Origin: Acrocarpospora catenulata
Lineage (GTDB): Bacteria; Actinomycetota; Actinomycetes; Streptosporangiales; Streptosporangiaceae
Direction: 5' to 3'
Assembly (NCBI RefSeq): GCF_018476525.1
Contig: NZ_JAHCST010000012.1
Location: forward strand, 62,001 to 126,000
Length of the DNA: 64,000 bases
Shown here: in pieces, positions 40,718 to 50,891 of the stretch
How the letters are laid out: every line of letters begins with the position of its first letter
Position numbering within the stretch: the stretch's first letter is position 1
Notes under the pieces: model-generated
What the model saw: the letters and a program-made list of their open reading frames with translations, nothing else
Told to the model about the DNA's origin: nothing
Database searches by the model: none
Translations under genes and position numbers: made by a program

Positions 40718-41359
40718 TCAGGACTGGTTGAACAGCGAGAGCGTCAGGGTCGAGTGGTACTCACCCGCGGCCACGTCGACCGGGGTGCGCAGGGCGAGGT
40801 CGGCGTTGACCTGGTGGGTGCCGATCTCGTCAGCCGAGTTGGCGGTGGAGATCAGCAGTTCCTGGCCCTGCAGACCGACGGCGGGAGCCCCGGTGCCGTC
40901 GGAGATGACGCTGGAGACCGGCTCACCGGCCGCCACCGCACCGGTCGAGGAGCCCGACAGCAGGCGGGGAGCCCAGCCCAGGTACTCCGGGCCGATGGTC
41001 TTGGACGGGTCGCCGGTCGCGGTGAACTGGCTGGACTGACCCACGACCGCCCAGAAGTCACCGGCGGGGATCTCGTCCGGCAGACGGGTGTCGGTCACCG
41101 TCACGGTCGGCAGGGTGCCGGTGAACTGGCGGGCGGCGGCGTCGGAGCCGTTCTCCGTCAGGGTCACCCCGTTGTTGTCGGCCACGGTCATCGACACTTC
41201 ACCCGGAACGCGGATGGGCGCGATGTTGACCGAGATGTCGATGCCGTCGCTGGGCGGGTCGTCGGCCGCCATCGCGGGAGCGGCCATACCGGCCAGCGCC
41301 AGGCTCAGCACCGATACGGCCAGTATCTGGCCGGTTCTCACAGTGGTTTTGGTTCTCAT
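40718..41359 (-). CDS. Small secreted protein, WxL-like surface domain
   Basis: 213 aa. A signal peptide (QILAVSVLSLALAGMAAPAM, cleavage after AMA about residue 31) is followed by an all-beta domain: DISVNIAPIRVPGEVSMTV, ARQFTGTLPTVTVTDTR, GDFWAVVGQSSQFT and a C-terminal EYHSTLTLSLFN. The pattern is like actinobacterial WxL/DUF-type surface proteins, but the diagnostic W-x-L is not clear. No catalytic residues are visible. It ends opposite the DsbA-type gene and is followed upstream by the GH95 gene, 132 bp away; both are secreted. Confidence 0.75.
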   Translation of the reverse strand: MRTKTTVRTGQILAVSVLSLALAGMAAPAMAADDPPSDGIDISVNIAPIRVPGEVSMTVADNNGVTLTENGSDAAARQFTGTLPTVTVTDTRLPDEIPAGDFWAVVGQSSQFTATGDPSKTIGPEYLGWAPRLLSGSSTGAVAAGEPVSSVISDGTGAPAVGLQGQELLISTANSADEIGTHQVNADLALRTPVDVAAGEYHSTLTLSLFNQS

Positions 41360-41490
41360 GCGCGTGCTCCATGTATGGGAGGGCGGGGCCGGCCGCCGGG
41401 CCGGCCCCGGTTCGGTACGGGAAGTAAGGGGTGGGGCGGTGGCCCCGGGCGCGTACGCCGGGGCCAATCGGGGGCCACCGCCAAGTTGGG

Positions 41491-44400
41491 TCAGCCGCAG
41501 CTGATGGCGGTGTAGGCGACCTCGTAGGAGGAGGTGACCTGCTTGCCGCCGATGGTCGCGGTGCCCGTCACGGTCACCGTGCCCGCGGCGAGCTGCTTGG
41601 CCCGGGTGTTGAAGGACTGGTAGGCCTGCTTGCCCGGCTCGACACCCTCCACCGTCTTGACCCCGTACGGGGTCGTCAGGGTGATCGACGCCGGCACCTC
41701 GGCACCGTTGACGGCCGTGACCGCCAGGTACGCCGTCGCGCCCACACAGCGGGAGGTGGCGGTCACCGTCAGCGGAACCGTCGCCGTGGCGATGGTCACC
41801 GTGACCGACTTGGCCTCCTCCACGTTCCCGGCCTTGTCGGCCGAGCGGTAACGCACCTGGTGCTCACCATCGCCGGTGACGGTGACCGGAGCGGTGTAGG
41901 CCGTCCAGTCACCGCCGTCCACCGAGTACTCGGTGCGCTCCAGACCGGAGGTGGCGTCGGTCGCGGTGATGGTCACCGTGGCCTCCTCCACCGTCGCGGC
42001 CGACACCGGAGCGGTCGCGTCCACCTTGACGGTCAGCGTCTTGGCGGTCTCGACGTTGCCCGCCTTGTCGGCCGAGCGGTAGGCCAGCGTGTGCGAACCG
42101 TCACCCGACACCGCCACCGGCGCGGTGTAGGCCGTCCAGGCCCCGCCGTCCAGCTGGTACTCGGTACGGTCCACCCCGCTGCCCTGCGCCTCGTCCACGG
42201 CCGACAGCGTCACCGACACCGGACCGGTGAACCAGCCACTGGCCGGCAGAGCAGGCTGGGTGGTGGCGTTCGTCACCGGGGCGGTCCGGTCGGCGAAGGC
42301 CAGCTCCCTCCAGTTGGCGATCTCCGCCGTGGTCAGCCGCTTGGCGAAGATGGCGGCGCGGTCGACCGCCCCGGTCAGGCGCTGGCCGTTGTTCTGGTCC
42401 ACGCCGAAGCGCAGCGAACGGGAGGTGCAGCCGGTGATGCCGTCCGAGGTGGCCTGGCCGGTGGCCCGCTGCGTGCCGTTCACGTACACGGTGATCAGGC
42501 CGGTCCGGTCGAGGGTGACCACCAGGTCGAGCCACTGCCCGGTGGGGATGGTGGTGTTGATGGTCACGCCCGTGCCGGCGCCGATGAACCGCAGCTGGTT
42601 GCTGGGCGTGAGGTCGATGAGCACGCCGTTGGTGCCGGGGTCGCCGCCCGGCTGGGAGTCGAACAGACGGCGGTAGCCGGTGCCGCCGGTCTTCACCTCG
42701 GCCGCGAAGGTGGCCTCCGGCAGGAAGCCGAGCGTGGTGTTCGCGGTGACCATCGAGCTGGTGGTGCTGAGGTTCAGCCCGCTGCCGGTGGGTGCGGTGT
42801 TGTCGTAGGTGGCGCTTCCGGTGACGTTCGCGTGGCGGCCGTTGCCGGAGTGGTCGGTGACCGTGTTGCCGCTCACCGGGTCCCAGGCGACCAGCACCGA
42901 CCCGGGCGCGGGCGAGGCGCACGGGCTCAGGGTGAGGATGGCCGAGGCCGACCCCTGCCAGCTGCCGCCGTCGACCTTGGCCGAGAGCTGCGCCGAGCGT
43001 GAACCGTCGGCCGGGCCGGGGGTCACGGTGAAGGTGGCGTCACGGGAGGAGCCGGACGGGATGGCCGCCACCTGGCGGGTGGCCGGGGTCGCCGTCCAGC
43101 CGTTGGGCACGGTGAGCGTCACCTCGGAGGCGGGCAGCTCGCGGGCGCCGATGGCGGACACGGTGACCTTGGCCTCGAACGCGGTGCCCGGGCTGGCCGC
43201 GCCGGGCACGGTCAGGGTGACACCGGCCTCGTTCTTGATGGTGTACGACTTACCGGCGGTCGCGTCCCAGCTGAGGACGTCGCCGGCCCGGTCCGCGTCG
43301 ACCTCGTTGCCCTGCCCGTCGACGACGTGGTAGCGGCCGGAGACGAACGACGACTTGACCTTGATCGGGCCGGTCTTGCCGGGCCGTACGGTGATCGTGT
43401 CGGGGGCGCCGTCCTTCCAGCCGGCGTCCACGGTGACGTCGCCGCGGGCGCGCAGGCCGGAGACCGAGCCGTTCTTCCAGGTGCTGGGCAGCGCGGGCAG
43501 CACGTGCACCACGTCGTGCTGGCTCTGCACCAGCATCTCGGCGATGCCGGCGGTGGCGCCGAAGTTGCCGTCGATCTGGAACGGCGGGTGGGTGTCCCAC
43601 AGGTTGTCCAGGGTGGAGGACTTCAGCTGCTCGGTGAGCAGCTTGTGGGCGCGGTCGCCGTCCAGCAGACGCGCCCAGAAGTTGATCTTCCAGGCCTTGG
43701 ACCAGCCGGTGCCGCCGTCGCCGCGCGCGTTCAGGGAGACCCTGGCCGCCCGGCCCTCGGGGCTGTCGGCGACGATCTGGTTGCCCGGGTGCAGGGCGAA
43801 CAGGTGGGAGACGTGCCGGTGGGTGTCGGTGGGGGAGTCCCAGTCGGTCTTCCACTCCTGGAGCTGGCCCCAGGAGCCGATCCGCAGGCCCGGGTCGAGC
43901 TTGGCCAGGGCCTGGCTCACCTCGGTCTGGAAGCCGGGGTCGGTGTCCAGCTTCCTGGCCGCGGCCAGCGCGTTGGTGAGGACCTCGCGGACGATCTGCT
44001 GTGACATCGAGGCACCGGCCGAGAACTGGCCGTTCTCGGGGGAGAAGCTGGGCGAGACGACCAGTTTCCCGTCGCGCGGGTCGGTGTAGAGGAAGTCCAG
44101 CCAGAACTCGGCCGCGCCCTTGATCGCCGGGTACGCGGTGTCGCGCAGGTAGTCGACGTCGCCGGTGAAGCGGTAGGTGTCGTACATGTGCTGGGTGGTC
44201 CAGGCCGCGGCCTCGGGGAACCAGAACGAGGCGGCGTAGTTGTGCACACCGGTGAAGCCGTACGGGTTGGTCTCGTTGTTGACCACCCAGCCGCGGGCGC
44301 CGTACATCTGCTGGGCGGTGACCCGTCCCGGCGCGACCATGTTGGTGATGTAGCGGTCGTAGGGCTTGGTGGTCTCGTGCAGGTTGGTCTGCTCGGCCAG

Positions 44401-45642
44401 CCAGTAGTTCATCTGCAGGTTGATGTTGACGTGGTAGTCGGCGTCCCAGGGCGGGTTGGTGACGTTGTTCCACACGCCCTGCAGGTTGGCCGGCAGGATG
44501 TCGTTCTCCCGGGAGGAGGAGATCAGCAGGTAGCGGCCGTAGGCGAAGAACATCGCCTCGAGGGCGCGGTCCTGGGTGGCGGAGCCGCCGGTGTAGTCGC
44601 GGCGGAGCTGGTCGGTGGGGATGGTCGGCGTGCTCTGGCCGAGGTCCAGCTGCACCCGATCGAACAGGTTGCGGTAGTCGGCGATGTGGGCGGCCCTGAG
44701 CTGCTCGTAGGTCTTGGCCGCGGCGGCGTCCACGTTGGCGGTGACCGCGGCGTGCGGATCGGCGCCCTTGTAGGTCGGGTACACGCCGGAGTAGTCGGTC
44801 CCGGCCGAGAGCACGAACACCGCGCTGTCGGCCCCGGTCACGGTGATCCGGTCGCCGGCGTCCACCCGGGTGCCGCCCTGGGCGATGACCTGCACCTGCG
44901 CCTCGAAGGCCATCTGGTTGTTGGTCAGCCTGCCGCGGATGGTGAGCCGTCCGTCCGCGGCGGTCACGGTCTTGTCGTTACGCGGCGAGGTGTGGCGCAG
45001 CGTGAAGGAGACCTTGCCGCCCTGGTCGGCGGAGAGGCGGCCCACGATCACGTTGCCCGGGTTGCTGGCGAAGTACTCGCGGGAGTAGGCGACGCCGTCG
45101 GCGCTGTAGCCGACCCGGGCCACCGCCTCGCGCAGGCTCAGCTCGCGCCGGTAGGCGCTGGGGTTCGCCGGTGCGCCGGCGATGTCCAGGAACAGGTCGC
45201 CGAAGGTCTGGTACGAACCGAAGTTGGTCTTGCCCTGACCAAGCCGGGCGGCCACGGTGTCGGGCGAGACCCGGCCGGAGCTGTTGATCAGCTGCTGGAT
45301 CTCGGCGATGGCGCCCGGCCGCGGCGAAGTCCAGTTACCGAAGTTGTAGTTCGAGGCTCCGGGGCCGCCCGTCCACAGCGTCTTCTCGTTGAACTGGATC
45401 TGCTCGGTGGCCACACCACCGAAGACCTTGGCGCCCAGAGGCCCGTTGCCGATCGGCAGGGCCTGGGTTTCCCAGTTGGTCGCAGGCTGGTCATACCACA
45501 GCGTTAAGTCATCGGGTGTTTGGAGGGAGCTGGTTGTCGACTCGGCGGCGGTTTGGGCTTGCATCGGCACGATCAGTCCGATGGCCAGCGCAAACGTGGC
45601 AAGGAGAGTGATCCCTAACCGTCGTCGTGGGGGGTTGATCAC
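41491..45642 (-). CDS. Secreted GH95-type glycoside hydrolase (alpha-L-fucosidase/galactosidase) with accessory domains
   Basis: 1383 aa with a signal peptide (ALAIGLIVPMQAQTAA). Residues about 45-770 are a GH95 catalytic unit: LWYDQPATNWETQALPIGNG at the N-terminus, VNINLQMNYWLAE carrying the two asparagines of the base system, VSPSFSPENG carrying a glutamate acid candidate, HRHVSHLFALHPG and FQIDGNFGATAGIAEML. From about 800 come a NEW3-type domain, a LamG/concanavalin-like domain (about 900-1110) and two OmpL47/Big-like repeats (each ending YRSADKAGNVE), and a C-terminal beta module. It would cleave alpha-L-fucosyl or galactosyl residues of plant or fungal glycans. A TTA codon lies near residue 47. 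Confidence 0.92.
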   Translation of the reverse strand: MINPPRRRLGITLLATFALAIGLIVPMQAQTAAESTTSSLQTPDDLTLWYDQPATNWETQALPIGNGPLGAKVFGGVATEQIQFNEKTLWTGGPGASNYNFGNWTSPRPGAIAEIQQLINSSGRVSPDTVAARLGQGKTNFGSYQTFGDLFLDIAGAPANPSAYRRELSLREAVARVGYSADGVAYSREYFASNPGNVIVGRLSADQGGKVSFTLRHTSPRNDKTVTAADGRLTIRGRLTNNQMAFEAQVQVIAQGGTRVDAGDRITVTGADSAVFVLSAGTDYSGVYPTYKGADPHAAVTANVDAAAAKTYEQLRAAHIADYRNLFDRVQLDLGQSTPTIPTDQLRRDYTGGSATQDRALEAMFFAYGRYLLISSSRENDILPANLQGVWNNVTNPPWDADYHVNINLQMNYWLAEQTNLHETTKPYDRYITNMVAPGRVTAQQMYGARGWVVNNETNPYGFTGVHNYAASFWFPEAAAWTTQHMYDTYRFTGDVDYLRDTAYPAIKGAAEFWLDFLYTDPRDGKLVVSPSFSPENGQFSAGASMSQQIVREVLTNALAAARKLDTDPGFQTEVSQALAKLDPGLRIGSWGQLQEWKTDWDSPTDTHRHVSHLFALHPGNQIVADSPEGRAARVSLNARGDGGTGWSKAWKINFWARLLDGDRAHKLLTEQLKSSTLDNLWDTHPPFQIDGNFGATAGIAEMLVQSQHDVVHVLPALPSTWKNGSVSGLRARGDVTVDAGWKDGAPDTITVRPGKTGPIKVKSSFVSGRYHVVDGQGNEVDADRAGDVLSWDATAGKSYTIKNEAGVTLTVPGAASPGTAFEAKVTVSAIGARELPASEVTLTVPNGWTATPATRQVAAIPSGSSRDATFTVTPGPADGSRSAQLSAKVDGGSWQGSASAILTLSPCASPAPGSVLVAWDPVSGNTVTDHSGNGRHANVTGSATYDNTAPTGSGLNLSTTSSMVTANTTLGFLPEATFAAEVKTGGTGYRRLFDSQPGGDPGTNGVLIDLTPSNQLRFIGAGTGVTINTTIPTGQWLDLVVTLDRTGLITVYVNGTQRATGQATSDGITGCTSRSLRFGVDQNNGQRLTGAVDRAAIFAKRLTTAEIANWRELAFADRTAPVTNATTQPALPASGWFTGPVSVTLSAVDEAQGSGVDRTEYQLDGGAWTAYTAPVAVSGDGSHTLAYRSADKAGNVETAKTLTVKVDATAPVSAATVEEATVTITATDATSGLERTEYSVDGGDWTAYTAPVTVTGDGEHQVRYRSADKAGNVEEAKSVTVTIATATVPLTVTATSRCVGATAYLAVTAVNGAEVPASITLTTPYGVKTVEGVEPGKQAYQSFNTRAKQLAAGTVTVTGTATIGGKQVTSSYEVAYTAISCG

Positions 45643-46024
45643 CGATTCCTCCGATCACAGGGGCTTTCGAATCTATGAAATAGCACCGAAACCTCCCGGC
45701 AACAAGGATTGGCATCCGATGTTTGCCGTCTTGTGATCGGATCCGGTTGACCGTTACATGCGCCCGGAATCCGACTCTATGTCCGCCACCCAGACCCGCA
45801 GTCGCAGCTTACCGGCCATGTCCATCACCACCGATCAGGCCGAGCTGGTGGAACGTCCGACAATCCTCCCTTACACATCCGACACACCACGAGTAGACAT
45901 CCGATGTCTTGCGCTGGGCCCTTTGTGCGACACGAAGATCAAAAACAGTGCCACGAAGAGCGACTTCAATATCACAGCCAGTAACGTTTCGCGGAGTTGA
46001 TCTATCAGAAGGAGCTTCGCGTTG
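45643..46024. promoter_or_regulatory. Divergent 382-bp promoter region with repeated CATCCGATGT
   Basis: This is the AT-richer gap between the GH95 gene and the plus-strand secreted-protein gene. CATCCGATGT occurs twice, 45713-45722 and 45898-45907, both followed by T or C, then TTGC; a partial CATCCGAC lies at 45876. The repeat is nearly its own complement (ACATCGGATG), as expected of a dimeric regulator such as LacI or GntR type (inference). One copy lies 71 bp from the GH95 start, so joint sugar control of both secreted genes is likely. No coding sequence seen. Confidence 0.5.
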
Positions 46025-47419
46025 ATGTCACAACGGCGTACATCCGCCCTCGCCGCCGCCCTGCTCACCCTGGTGACCGCGTCGGCGGCGCAGGTCATGG
46101 CCACCGGGGCCGCCGAGGCGGCCCCAGGCGTGCGGAAGAACACAACGTCCTGTGTACGGCCGGGCCAGACGACCTACCCGGTCAACTACTACTGGAAGAA
46201 CGTCGTCGGCATGCAGCTCGGCAGCGGCAACGTGGCGGTGGACACCACGCCCGCGTTGTGGGGCGGCCAGATCGCGCCCGGCTCGACCTTCACCCTCCGG
46301 TTGGCGCACCGCACCGCCCGGTGGCCGCTGATCGTGCGCAGCTACACCACCAGCTGGGACCTCTCCTCGCTGCTGGCCAACGCCGACATCGTCAGCCAGT
46401 CGGGGGCGGGCACCATCAGCGGCACCACCCTGACGATCCCGTCGTCGGGCACCAAGACCGACCCCGCCCCCAAGGTCATCACCTTCCGCGTCAAGCAGGG
46501 GACCGCCGGACGGAGCATGACCATGCGCCCGACCGGCATCAGCAGCATCGTCGCCTTCCCCGGCCAGCTCGGCGACAACACCCCGGCGCCGCCGATCCAG
46601 ATCGTCAACGGCCAGACCATCTCGCCGACCGTGGCCGTCAACGACACCGCCACCACCCGCCAGGACACGGCGGTCACCATCCCGGTGCCGGCCAACGACA
46701 CCGGCTCCGGCACGACGATCACCGCCGTCGGCAAACCCGCCAACGGCACCGTGGCGATCTCCGGCAACAGCGTCGTCTACACGCCTCCGACGGGCCTCAG
46801 CGGCACCGACACCTTCACCTACACGATCAGCACGCCCTGCGGCACCAGCACCGCGACCGTCACCGTCGTGGTCACCTGCGTCACCAACCCGATCACCCTG
46901 GCCAACGGCAGCTTCGAGTCCCCGTACGTCGCCACGGCCAACTGGAACATCCCCGACGCGTCCACCAACCCGGCCGCCGGCTGGCGCACCACCGCCTCCG
47001 ACGGCATGCTGGAGATCTGGCGCAGCGGCTTCCAGGGCGTGCCCTCGGCCGACGGGCAGCAGTTCGCCGAGCTCAACGCCAGCGAGCCGTCCACTCTCTA
47101 CCAGGACGTGCCGACCGTGCCCGGCACCGTGATGACCTGGTCGATCTGGCACCGCGGCCGCGCGGGCACCGATGTCATGCAGGTGCTGATCGGCGCACCC
47201 GGCGCGACCGTGGCGCAGACCCCGACCGGGGCGACCTCGCCCAACATCGCCACCGACAACACGGCCTGGCGTCAGTACTCGGGCACCTACGTGGTCCCGG
47301 CCGGGCAGACCGTGACCCGATTCTCCTTCCAGGCCGTGTCGTCCGCGGGTGGGGGCGCGTTCGGCAACTTCCTCGACGGGGTGGTGTTCCAGACGCCGCC
47401 CTGTCAGCCGATGCAGTAG
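46025..47419 (+). CDS. Secreted multidomain protein with Ig-like and carbohydrate-binding-like domain
   Basis: 464 aa. A signal peptide ends near GAAEAAPG. The first domain (about 35-200) has no recognised family. A cadherin-like/Big_9 domain follows (about 203-290: [28 protein letters not shown]). The last 170 residues ([20 protein letters not shown], then [16 protein letters not shown]) look like a CBM-type jelly-roll domain. AAGGAG lies 10 nt before ATG 46025; TTG 46022 is the alternative start. Divergent from GH95, sharing its regulatory region. Likely a cell-surface or glycan-binding protein; no catalytic site seen. Confidence 0.75.
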   Translation: MSQRRTSALAAALLTLVTASAAQVMATGAAEAAPGVRKNTTSCVRPGQTTYPVNYYWKNVVGMQLGSGNVAVDTTPALWGGQIAPGSTFTLRLAHRTARWPLIVRSYTTSWDLSSLLANADIVSQSGAGTISGTTLTIPSSGTKTDPAPKVITFRVKQGTAGRSMTMRPTGISSIVAFPGQLGDNTPAPPIQIVNGQTISPTVAVNDTATTRQDTAVTIPVPANDTGSGTTITAVGKPANGTVAISGNSVVYTPPTGLSGTDTFTYTISTPCGTSTATVTVVVTCVTNPITLANGSFESPYVATANWNIPDASTNPAAGWRTTASDGMLEIWRSGFQGVPSADGQQFAELNASEPSTLYQDVPTVPGTVMTWSIWHRGRAGTDVMQVLIGAPGATVAQTPTGATSPNIATDNTAWRQYSGTYVVPAGQTVTRFSFQAVSSAGGGAFGNFLDGVVFQTPPCQPMQ

Positions 47420-47537
47420 GGCCGCCAGTTCGGGTGCGATCTGCGTCCACGGTAGACCGCGAGGTGAAGCCGGGCCCCGTGGCGTTAGTGTGAACCAGCG
47501 GTGGGCCGGTGCGGCGGGCGCGCAGGAGGTGGGCTGA

Positions 47538-48308
47538 ATGGGGTACCTGAGGTACGTCGCGGTCGGTGACAGCCAGACCGAAGGGCTCAATGACGGTGAC
47601 GAGCTGACCGGCTACCGGGGCTGGGCGGATCGGCTGGCCGAGTCGCTGGCCGTCTGGGAGCCCGAGCTCAGGTACGCCAACCTGGCCGTGCGCGGGAAGC
47701 TGGCCGCGCAGGTGCGGGCCGAGCAGACCGACGCCGCTCTGGCGCTGGAGCCGGATCTGGTGACGGTGGCGGCGGGCATGAACGACCTGCCCCGGTCGGG
47801 CTTCTCGGCCGCCGCCGTGGCGGCAGAGGTGGAGGCCATGCTGGCCGCGTTCACCGCCGCGGGCGCGCGCGTGGTGACCTTCACCTATCCGGACGTGGCG
47901 CGGATCGCCCCGCTGGTCCGGCACTTACGGCCCCGGGTGCTGGACCTCAACGAGCGCATCCGGGCGGCCGCCGAGCGGCACGGCGTCGTGCTGGTGGACA
48001 CCTTCCCGTACGAGGTGTGCACCGATCCCCGGCTGTGGAGCCCCGACCGCCTGCACGCCAACCCGCTGGGGCATGCCCGCATCGCGGCGATGGTCGCCGA
48101 CGCCCTGGCCGTGCCCGGCAGCGACCGGTCCTGGGCCGATCCGCTGCCGACTCTGCCGCCCGTGCCCGCCTGGCGCCGCGCCCGCACCGAACTGGCCTGG
48201 GGCGCCGGCTTCCTGGCGCCGTGGGTGGTGCGCCGGATCAGGGGGCGTTCGTCCGGCGACGGCCGCACGGCCAAACGCCCCGACTTGCTGCCGGTCGCCC
48301 GTACCTGA
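47538..48308 (+). CDS. SGNH/GDSL hydrolase family protein
   Basis: 256 aa. Block I VAVGDSQTEGLND (nucleophile Ser), block II glycine in LAVRGKLAAQV, block III VAAGMNDLPR (Asn) and block V DRLHANPLGH (Asp, His) are all present. The C-terminal WRRARTELAWGAGFLAPWVV tail is amphipathic and may touch the membrane. No signal peptide. The reaction is probably de-esterification of an unknown lipid or sugar ester. AGGAGGTG ribosome site just before the ATG. Confidence 0.88.
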   Translation: MGYLRYVAVGDSQTEGLNDGDELTGYRGWADRLAESLAVWEPELRYANLAVRGKLAAQVRAEQTDAALALEPDLVTVAAGMNDLPRSGFSAAAVAAEVEAMLAAFTAAGARVVTFTYPDVARIAPLVRHLRPRVLDLNERIRAAAERHGVVLVDTFPYEVCTDPRLWSPDRLHANPLGHARIAAMVADALAVPGSDRSWADPLPTLPPVPAWRRARTELAWGAGFLAPWVVRRIRGRSSGDGRTAKRPDLLPVART

Positions 48309-48337
48309 CGGCGGACAGGGAGCCCGCCCGCCGTCAG
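48305..48337. terminator. Hairpin with 10-bp perfect stem between convergent genes
   Basis: CTGACGGCGG and CCGCCGTCAG flank a 13-nt loop; the left arm includes the stop of the SGNH gene. It separates this gene from the convergent phytase gene. Confidence 0.65.
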
Positions 48338-48343
48338 GGGTGG

Positions 48344-49645
48344 CTAGTTCTTGCGGGGGTTCCAGCCGGTGGTGTCCACCCGCAGGTTGAGCTTGCGGGC
48401 GATGTCCTCCCACTGCACGAACTTGAAATTGGTGTTCTCGCGCACCTCGCCGTCGCCGTCGCGGGCCTCGGGGGTGTTGACGCCGTCGTGGGTGACGAAC
48501 AGGCCGTGGCCGAAGTCCTCGCCCAGCGGCACGTTCATGGCCATCGCGCCGTCGCTGGTCTGCGCGCCGTCCACCCGGCCGTCGCCGACCCGGAACTGGC
48601 CGAGGTAGGCGTTGTCGCCCTCGCGGCGGTAGACGGCGAAGGTGTCGTCGCCCTGGCTGGAGGCCAGCAGGTAGCCGGTGCCGCCCCGCCGGTAGTAGAT
48701 CGTCAGGCCCTCGGCGTCGGCCGCCAGGTGGGTGCCGCCGAAGCCGGGGTCCACGCCCGGGTCGCACTCCTCGGTGTCGGGGTTGTAGGTGCCGGGCACG
48801 CCGTACTCGCGGACCTTGTCGAGCAGGACCGGCTTGCCGGTGAGGTCGGCGGGCATGCGCCAGATGCCGACGTCCTCCTGCGCGGCGTACAGCACGTCGC
48901 GGCCGCCGTCCACGACCATGCCCTCGACCTGCGGCAGCTCACCCGGCTCCAGGCAGGGGGTCCAGGTGGCGCCGTTGGGGAGCTTGAAGGAGGACGGGAG
49001 GGTGAGGGTGCGGACCAGGCGGTAGCCGACCTTGCCGTCGGCGGCGGGTGTCAGCCGTACCAGGCCGAGGGCGGTCTGGTGGCGGCGGCTGACCAGGGCG
49101 TACACGCCGGTTCTGTCCTGCCAGGTGGCCAGGCCGTAGACGGTCTTGGCCTCGTTGACCTCGGCCTGGGTGGTGTTGAAGAGGAACGGGGCGTCGGGGT
49201 CGGTGACGTCGGTCAGCGGGGCGCCGGTGGCCTTGGGGTCGATGGCGTAGACGCGGAGCCGGTCGCGGCCGCGGTCGGTGACCACGGCCAGGTCACGGCC
49301 GCCGAAGTCGTAGACCAGGTCCACGTTGTTGAAGCGGCCGGGTGCGTCGTCCTCGCCGGGGGCGGGCGGGGCCGGGATGTGCTGGAGTTGGGCGCCCTTC
49401 AGGTCGTAGACGTACAGGCCGCCTTCTTTGGCGGTGGCCACCACGAGGCTCTTGCCGGGCTTGCCGGGGTGCACCCAGATGGCCGGGTCGTCACCGTTGG
49501 CGTTGCCGCCGTCGCCGTCGTCGAACAGCGCCGGGGTTTCGTACCTGGCGGTGACGGTGGGGATGTCGCCGGCCGCGGCGGGTACGGCCGCCGCCGCCGG
49601 AACCAGCGCCGCGACCAGGCAGGCGAGGAGAGGAAGAGTACGCAT
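48344..49645 (-). CDS. Secreted beta-propeller phytase
   Basis: 433 aa. Signal peptide (MRTLPLLACLVAALVPAAAA) then a beta-propeller phytase: DDPAIWVHP, VDLVYDFGGRDLAVVTDRGR, GMVVDGGRDVLYAAQED, ADAEGLTIYYRRGGTGYLLA and NFKFVQWEDIARKL. These hold the calcium- and phosphate-binding acidic residues of the family. It releases phosphate from phytate outside the cell. No PhoP box was located upstream, but the location in a secretome cluster fits phosphate scavenging. Confidence 0.92.
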   Translation of the reverse strand: MRTLPLLACLVAALVPAAAAVPAAAGDIPTVTARYETPALFDDGDGGNANGDDPAIWVHPGKPGKSLVVATAKEGGLYVYDLKGAQLQHIPAPPAPGEDDAPGRFNNVDLVYDFGGRDLAVVTDRGRDRLRVYAIDPKATGAPLTDVTDPDAPFLFNTTQAEVNEAKTVYGLATWQDRTGVYALVSRRHQTALGLVRLTPAADGKVGYRLVRTLTLPSSFKLPNGATWTPCLEPGELPQVEGMVVDGGRDVLYAAQEDVGIWRMPADLTGKPVLLDKVREYGVPGTYNPDTEECDPGVDPGFGGTHLAADAEGLTIYYRRGGTGYLLASSQGDDTFAVYRREGDNAYLGQFRVGDGRVDGAQTSDGAMAMNVPLGEDFGHGLFVTHDGVNTPEARDGDGEVRENTNFKFVQWEDIARKLNLRVDTTGWNPRKN

Positions 49646-49934
49646 GGGGTTCCTTGCTCACGGGACACTCGGTCTTTTCAGCCGCTTGATCATGCCCGGG
49701 GGAGAAGAACGCCAGGCGAACGGCGCACCACGCCGGACACAACGCTGTCAGGGACTTCTTCAGGGGTTGTGGAGCCACGGTTACACTGATCCCGTCCGGG
49801 CCGTTCGAGAGGCGGCGGGGCGGTGGGACGTGAACCACCGGTCGGCGTACCGGTGGCTGACGCCATATCGTCGCGCCATTTCGAATCAGGGCCGGGCGTC
49901 CGCATGGCCACTGAACGAAAGGCAACCCACTTCA

Positions 49935-50891
49935 TTGCTAGTCGCATTCCTCGGCGACGTGCACGGCTGTGTCCTGCACGCCCTCGGCGCGGCCCTGACC
50001 CTCCAGCGGTACCGCGGCATCACGCTCGACGCCCTCGTCCAGGTCGGCGACCTGGGCGCCTATCCCGGTCCCGAACGCTGGGACGAGGCCGGCCGCCGCT
50101 TCGGCGCCACCGCCCCCGCCCAGCGGGACTTCTTCCGCCTGCTCGACCCCACCCCGGACCTGGCCGACGGCCTACGGTTCGCGCTCGGCCGGCTCCCGCC
50201 GCTGACCTTCGTCAGCGGCAACCACGAGGACCACGAATGGCTGGCCGCGCTCCACGCGGCAGGCGACCCGGCCGTGACCCCGGTCGACCCGCTCGGCGTC
50301 TGCCACCACGTCACCTGCGGCTCCATAATCGAACTCGCCGGGCAGCGCACGGCCTTCCTCGGCCGCATCGAAGCCCCCGGCAAGATGGACTTCGACCCGG
50401 CGGCCTACGACCGCCTCATGTCCACCACCCCGGGTGACGTCGACATCCTGATCACCCACGACGGGCCCTACGGCATGTCCACCGACCGCCGCGGCAACCC
50501 CCAGGGCTCACCCAAACTGACCGCCCTCATCGACCACCTGCGCCCCCGCCTCCACGTCAGCGGCCACTACCACCACCAGAACGGCCCCCGCCGGTACGGC
50601 CCGACCCTCTCGTACGCGCTGGCCCAGCTGGTTCCCCCCAAGTCCACCCAGTGGGAACCCTCGCTGAACCCCCGCCAGCAGATCGCCCCGGGCAGCATCG
50701 GCCTGCTCGACACCGACACCCACACCTTCGAGTACATCCACGACCCCTGGCTCGCCGATGACCTCGACCTGACCTGGCCGGTCAGTCAGGGGGGTGCCGG
50801 TGCAGGCGTCGCAGGGCGAAGGCGAGTTGCAGGCGGAGGCGACCCTGCGGCTGGCGGATGTTCCAGCCGAGCAGATGCTCCGCTCGCGTGA
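49935..50891 (+). CDS. Metallophosphoesterase family protein
   Basis: 318 aa from TTG 49935. Two-metal phosphoesterase motifs are ordered: FLGDVHGC, QVGDLGAYPG, FVSGNHEDHEW, ILITHDGPYG and HVSGHYHHQNG. This marks a diesterase or monoesterase acting in the cytoplasm. The start is uncertain: TTG 49935 fits the beginning of the fold; GTG 49830 in the same frame would add a 35-residue basic region (NHRSAYRWLTPYRRA) of unknown function. The last 37 codons overlap the convergent PucR gene by 110 bp, so the natural stop may be a little earlier in ancestors. Confidence 0.78.
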   Translation: MLVAFLGDVHGCVLHALGAALTLQRYRGITLDALVQVGDLGAYPGPERWDEAGRRFGATAPAQRDFFRLLDPTPDLADGLRFALGRLPPLTFVSGNHEDHEWLAALHAAGDPAVTPVDPLGVCHHVTCGSIIELAGQRTAFLGRIEAPGKMDFDPAAYDRLMSTTPGDVDILITHDGPYGMSTDRRGNPQGSPKLTALIDHLRPRLHVSGHYHHQNGPRRYGPTLSYALAQLVPPKSTQWEPSLNPRQQIAPGSIGLLDTDTHTFEYIHDPWLADDLDLTWPVSQGGAGAGVAGRRRVAGGGDPAAGGCSSRADAPLA

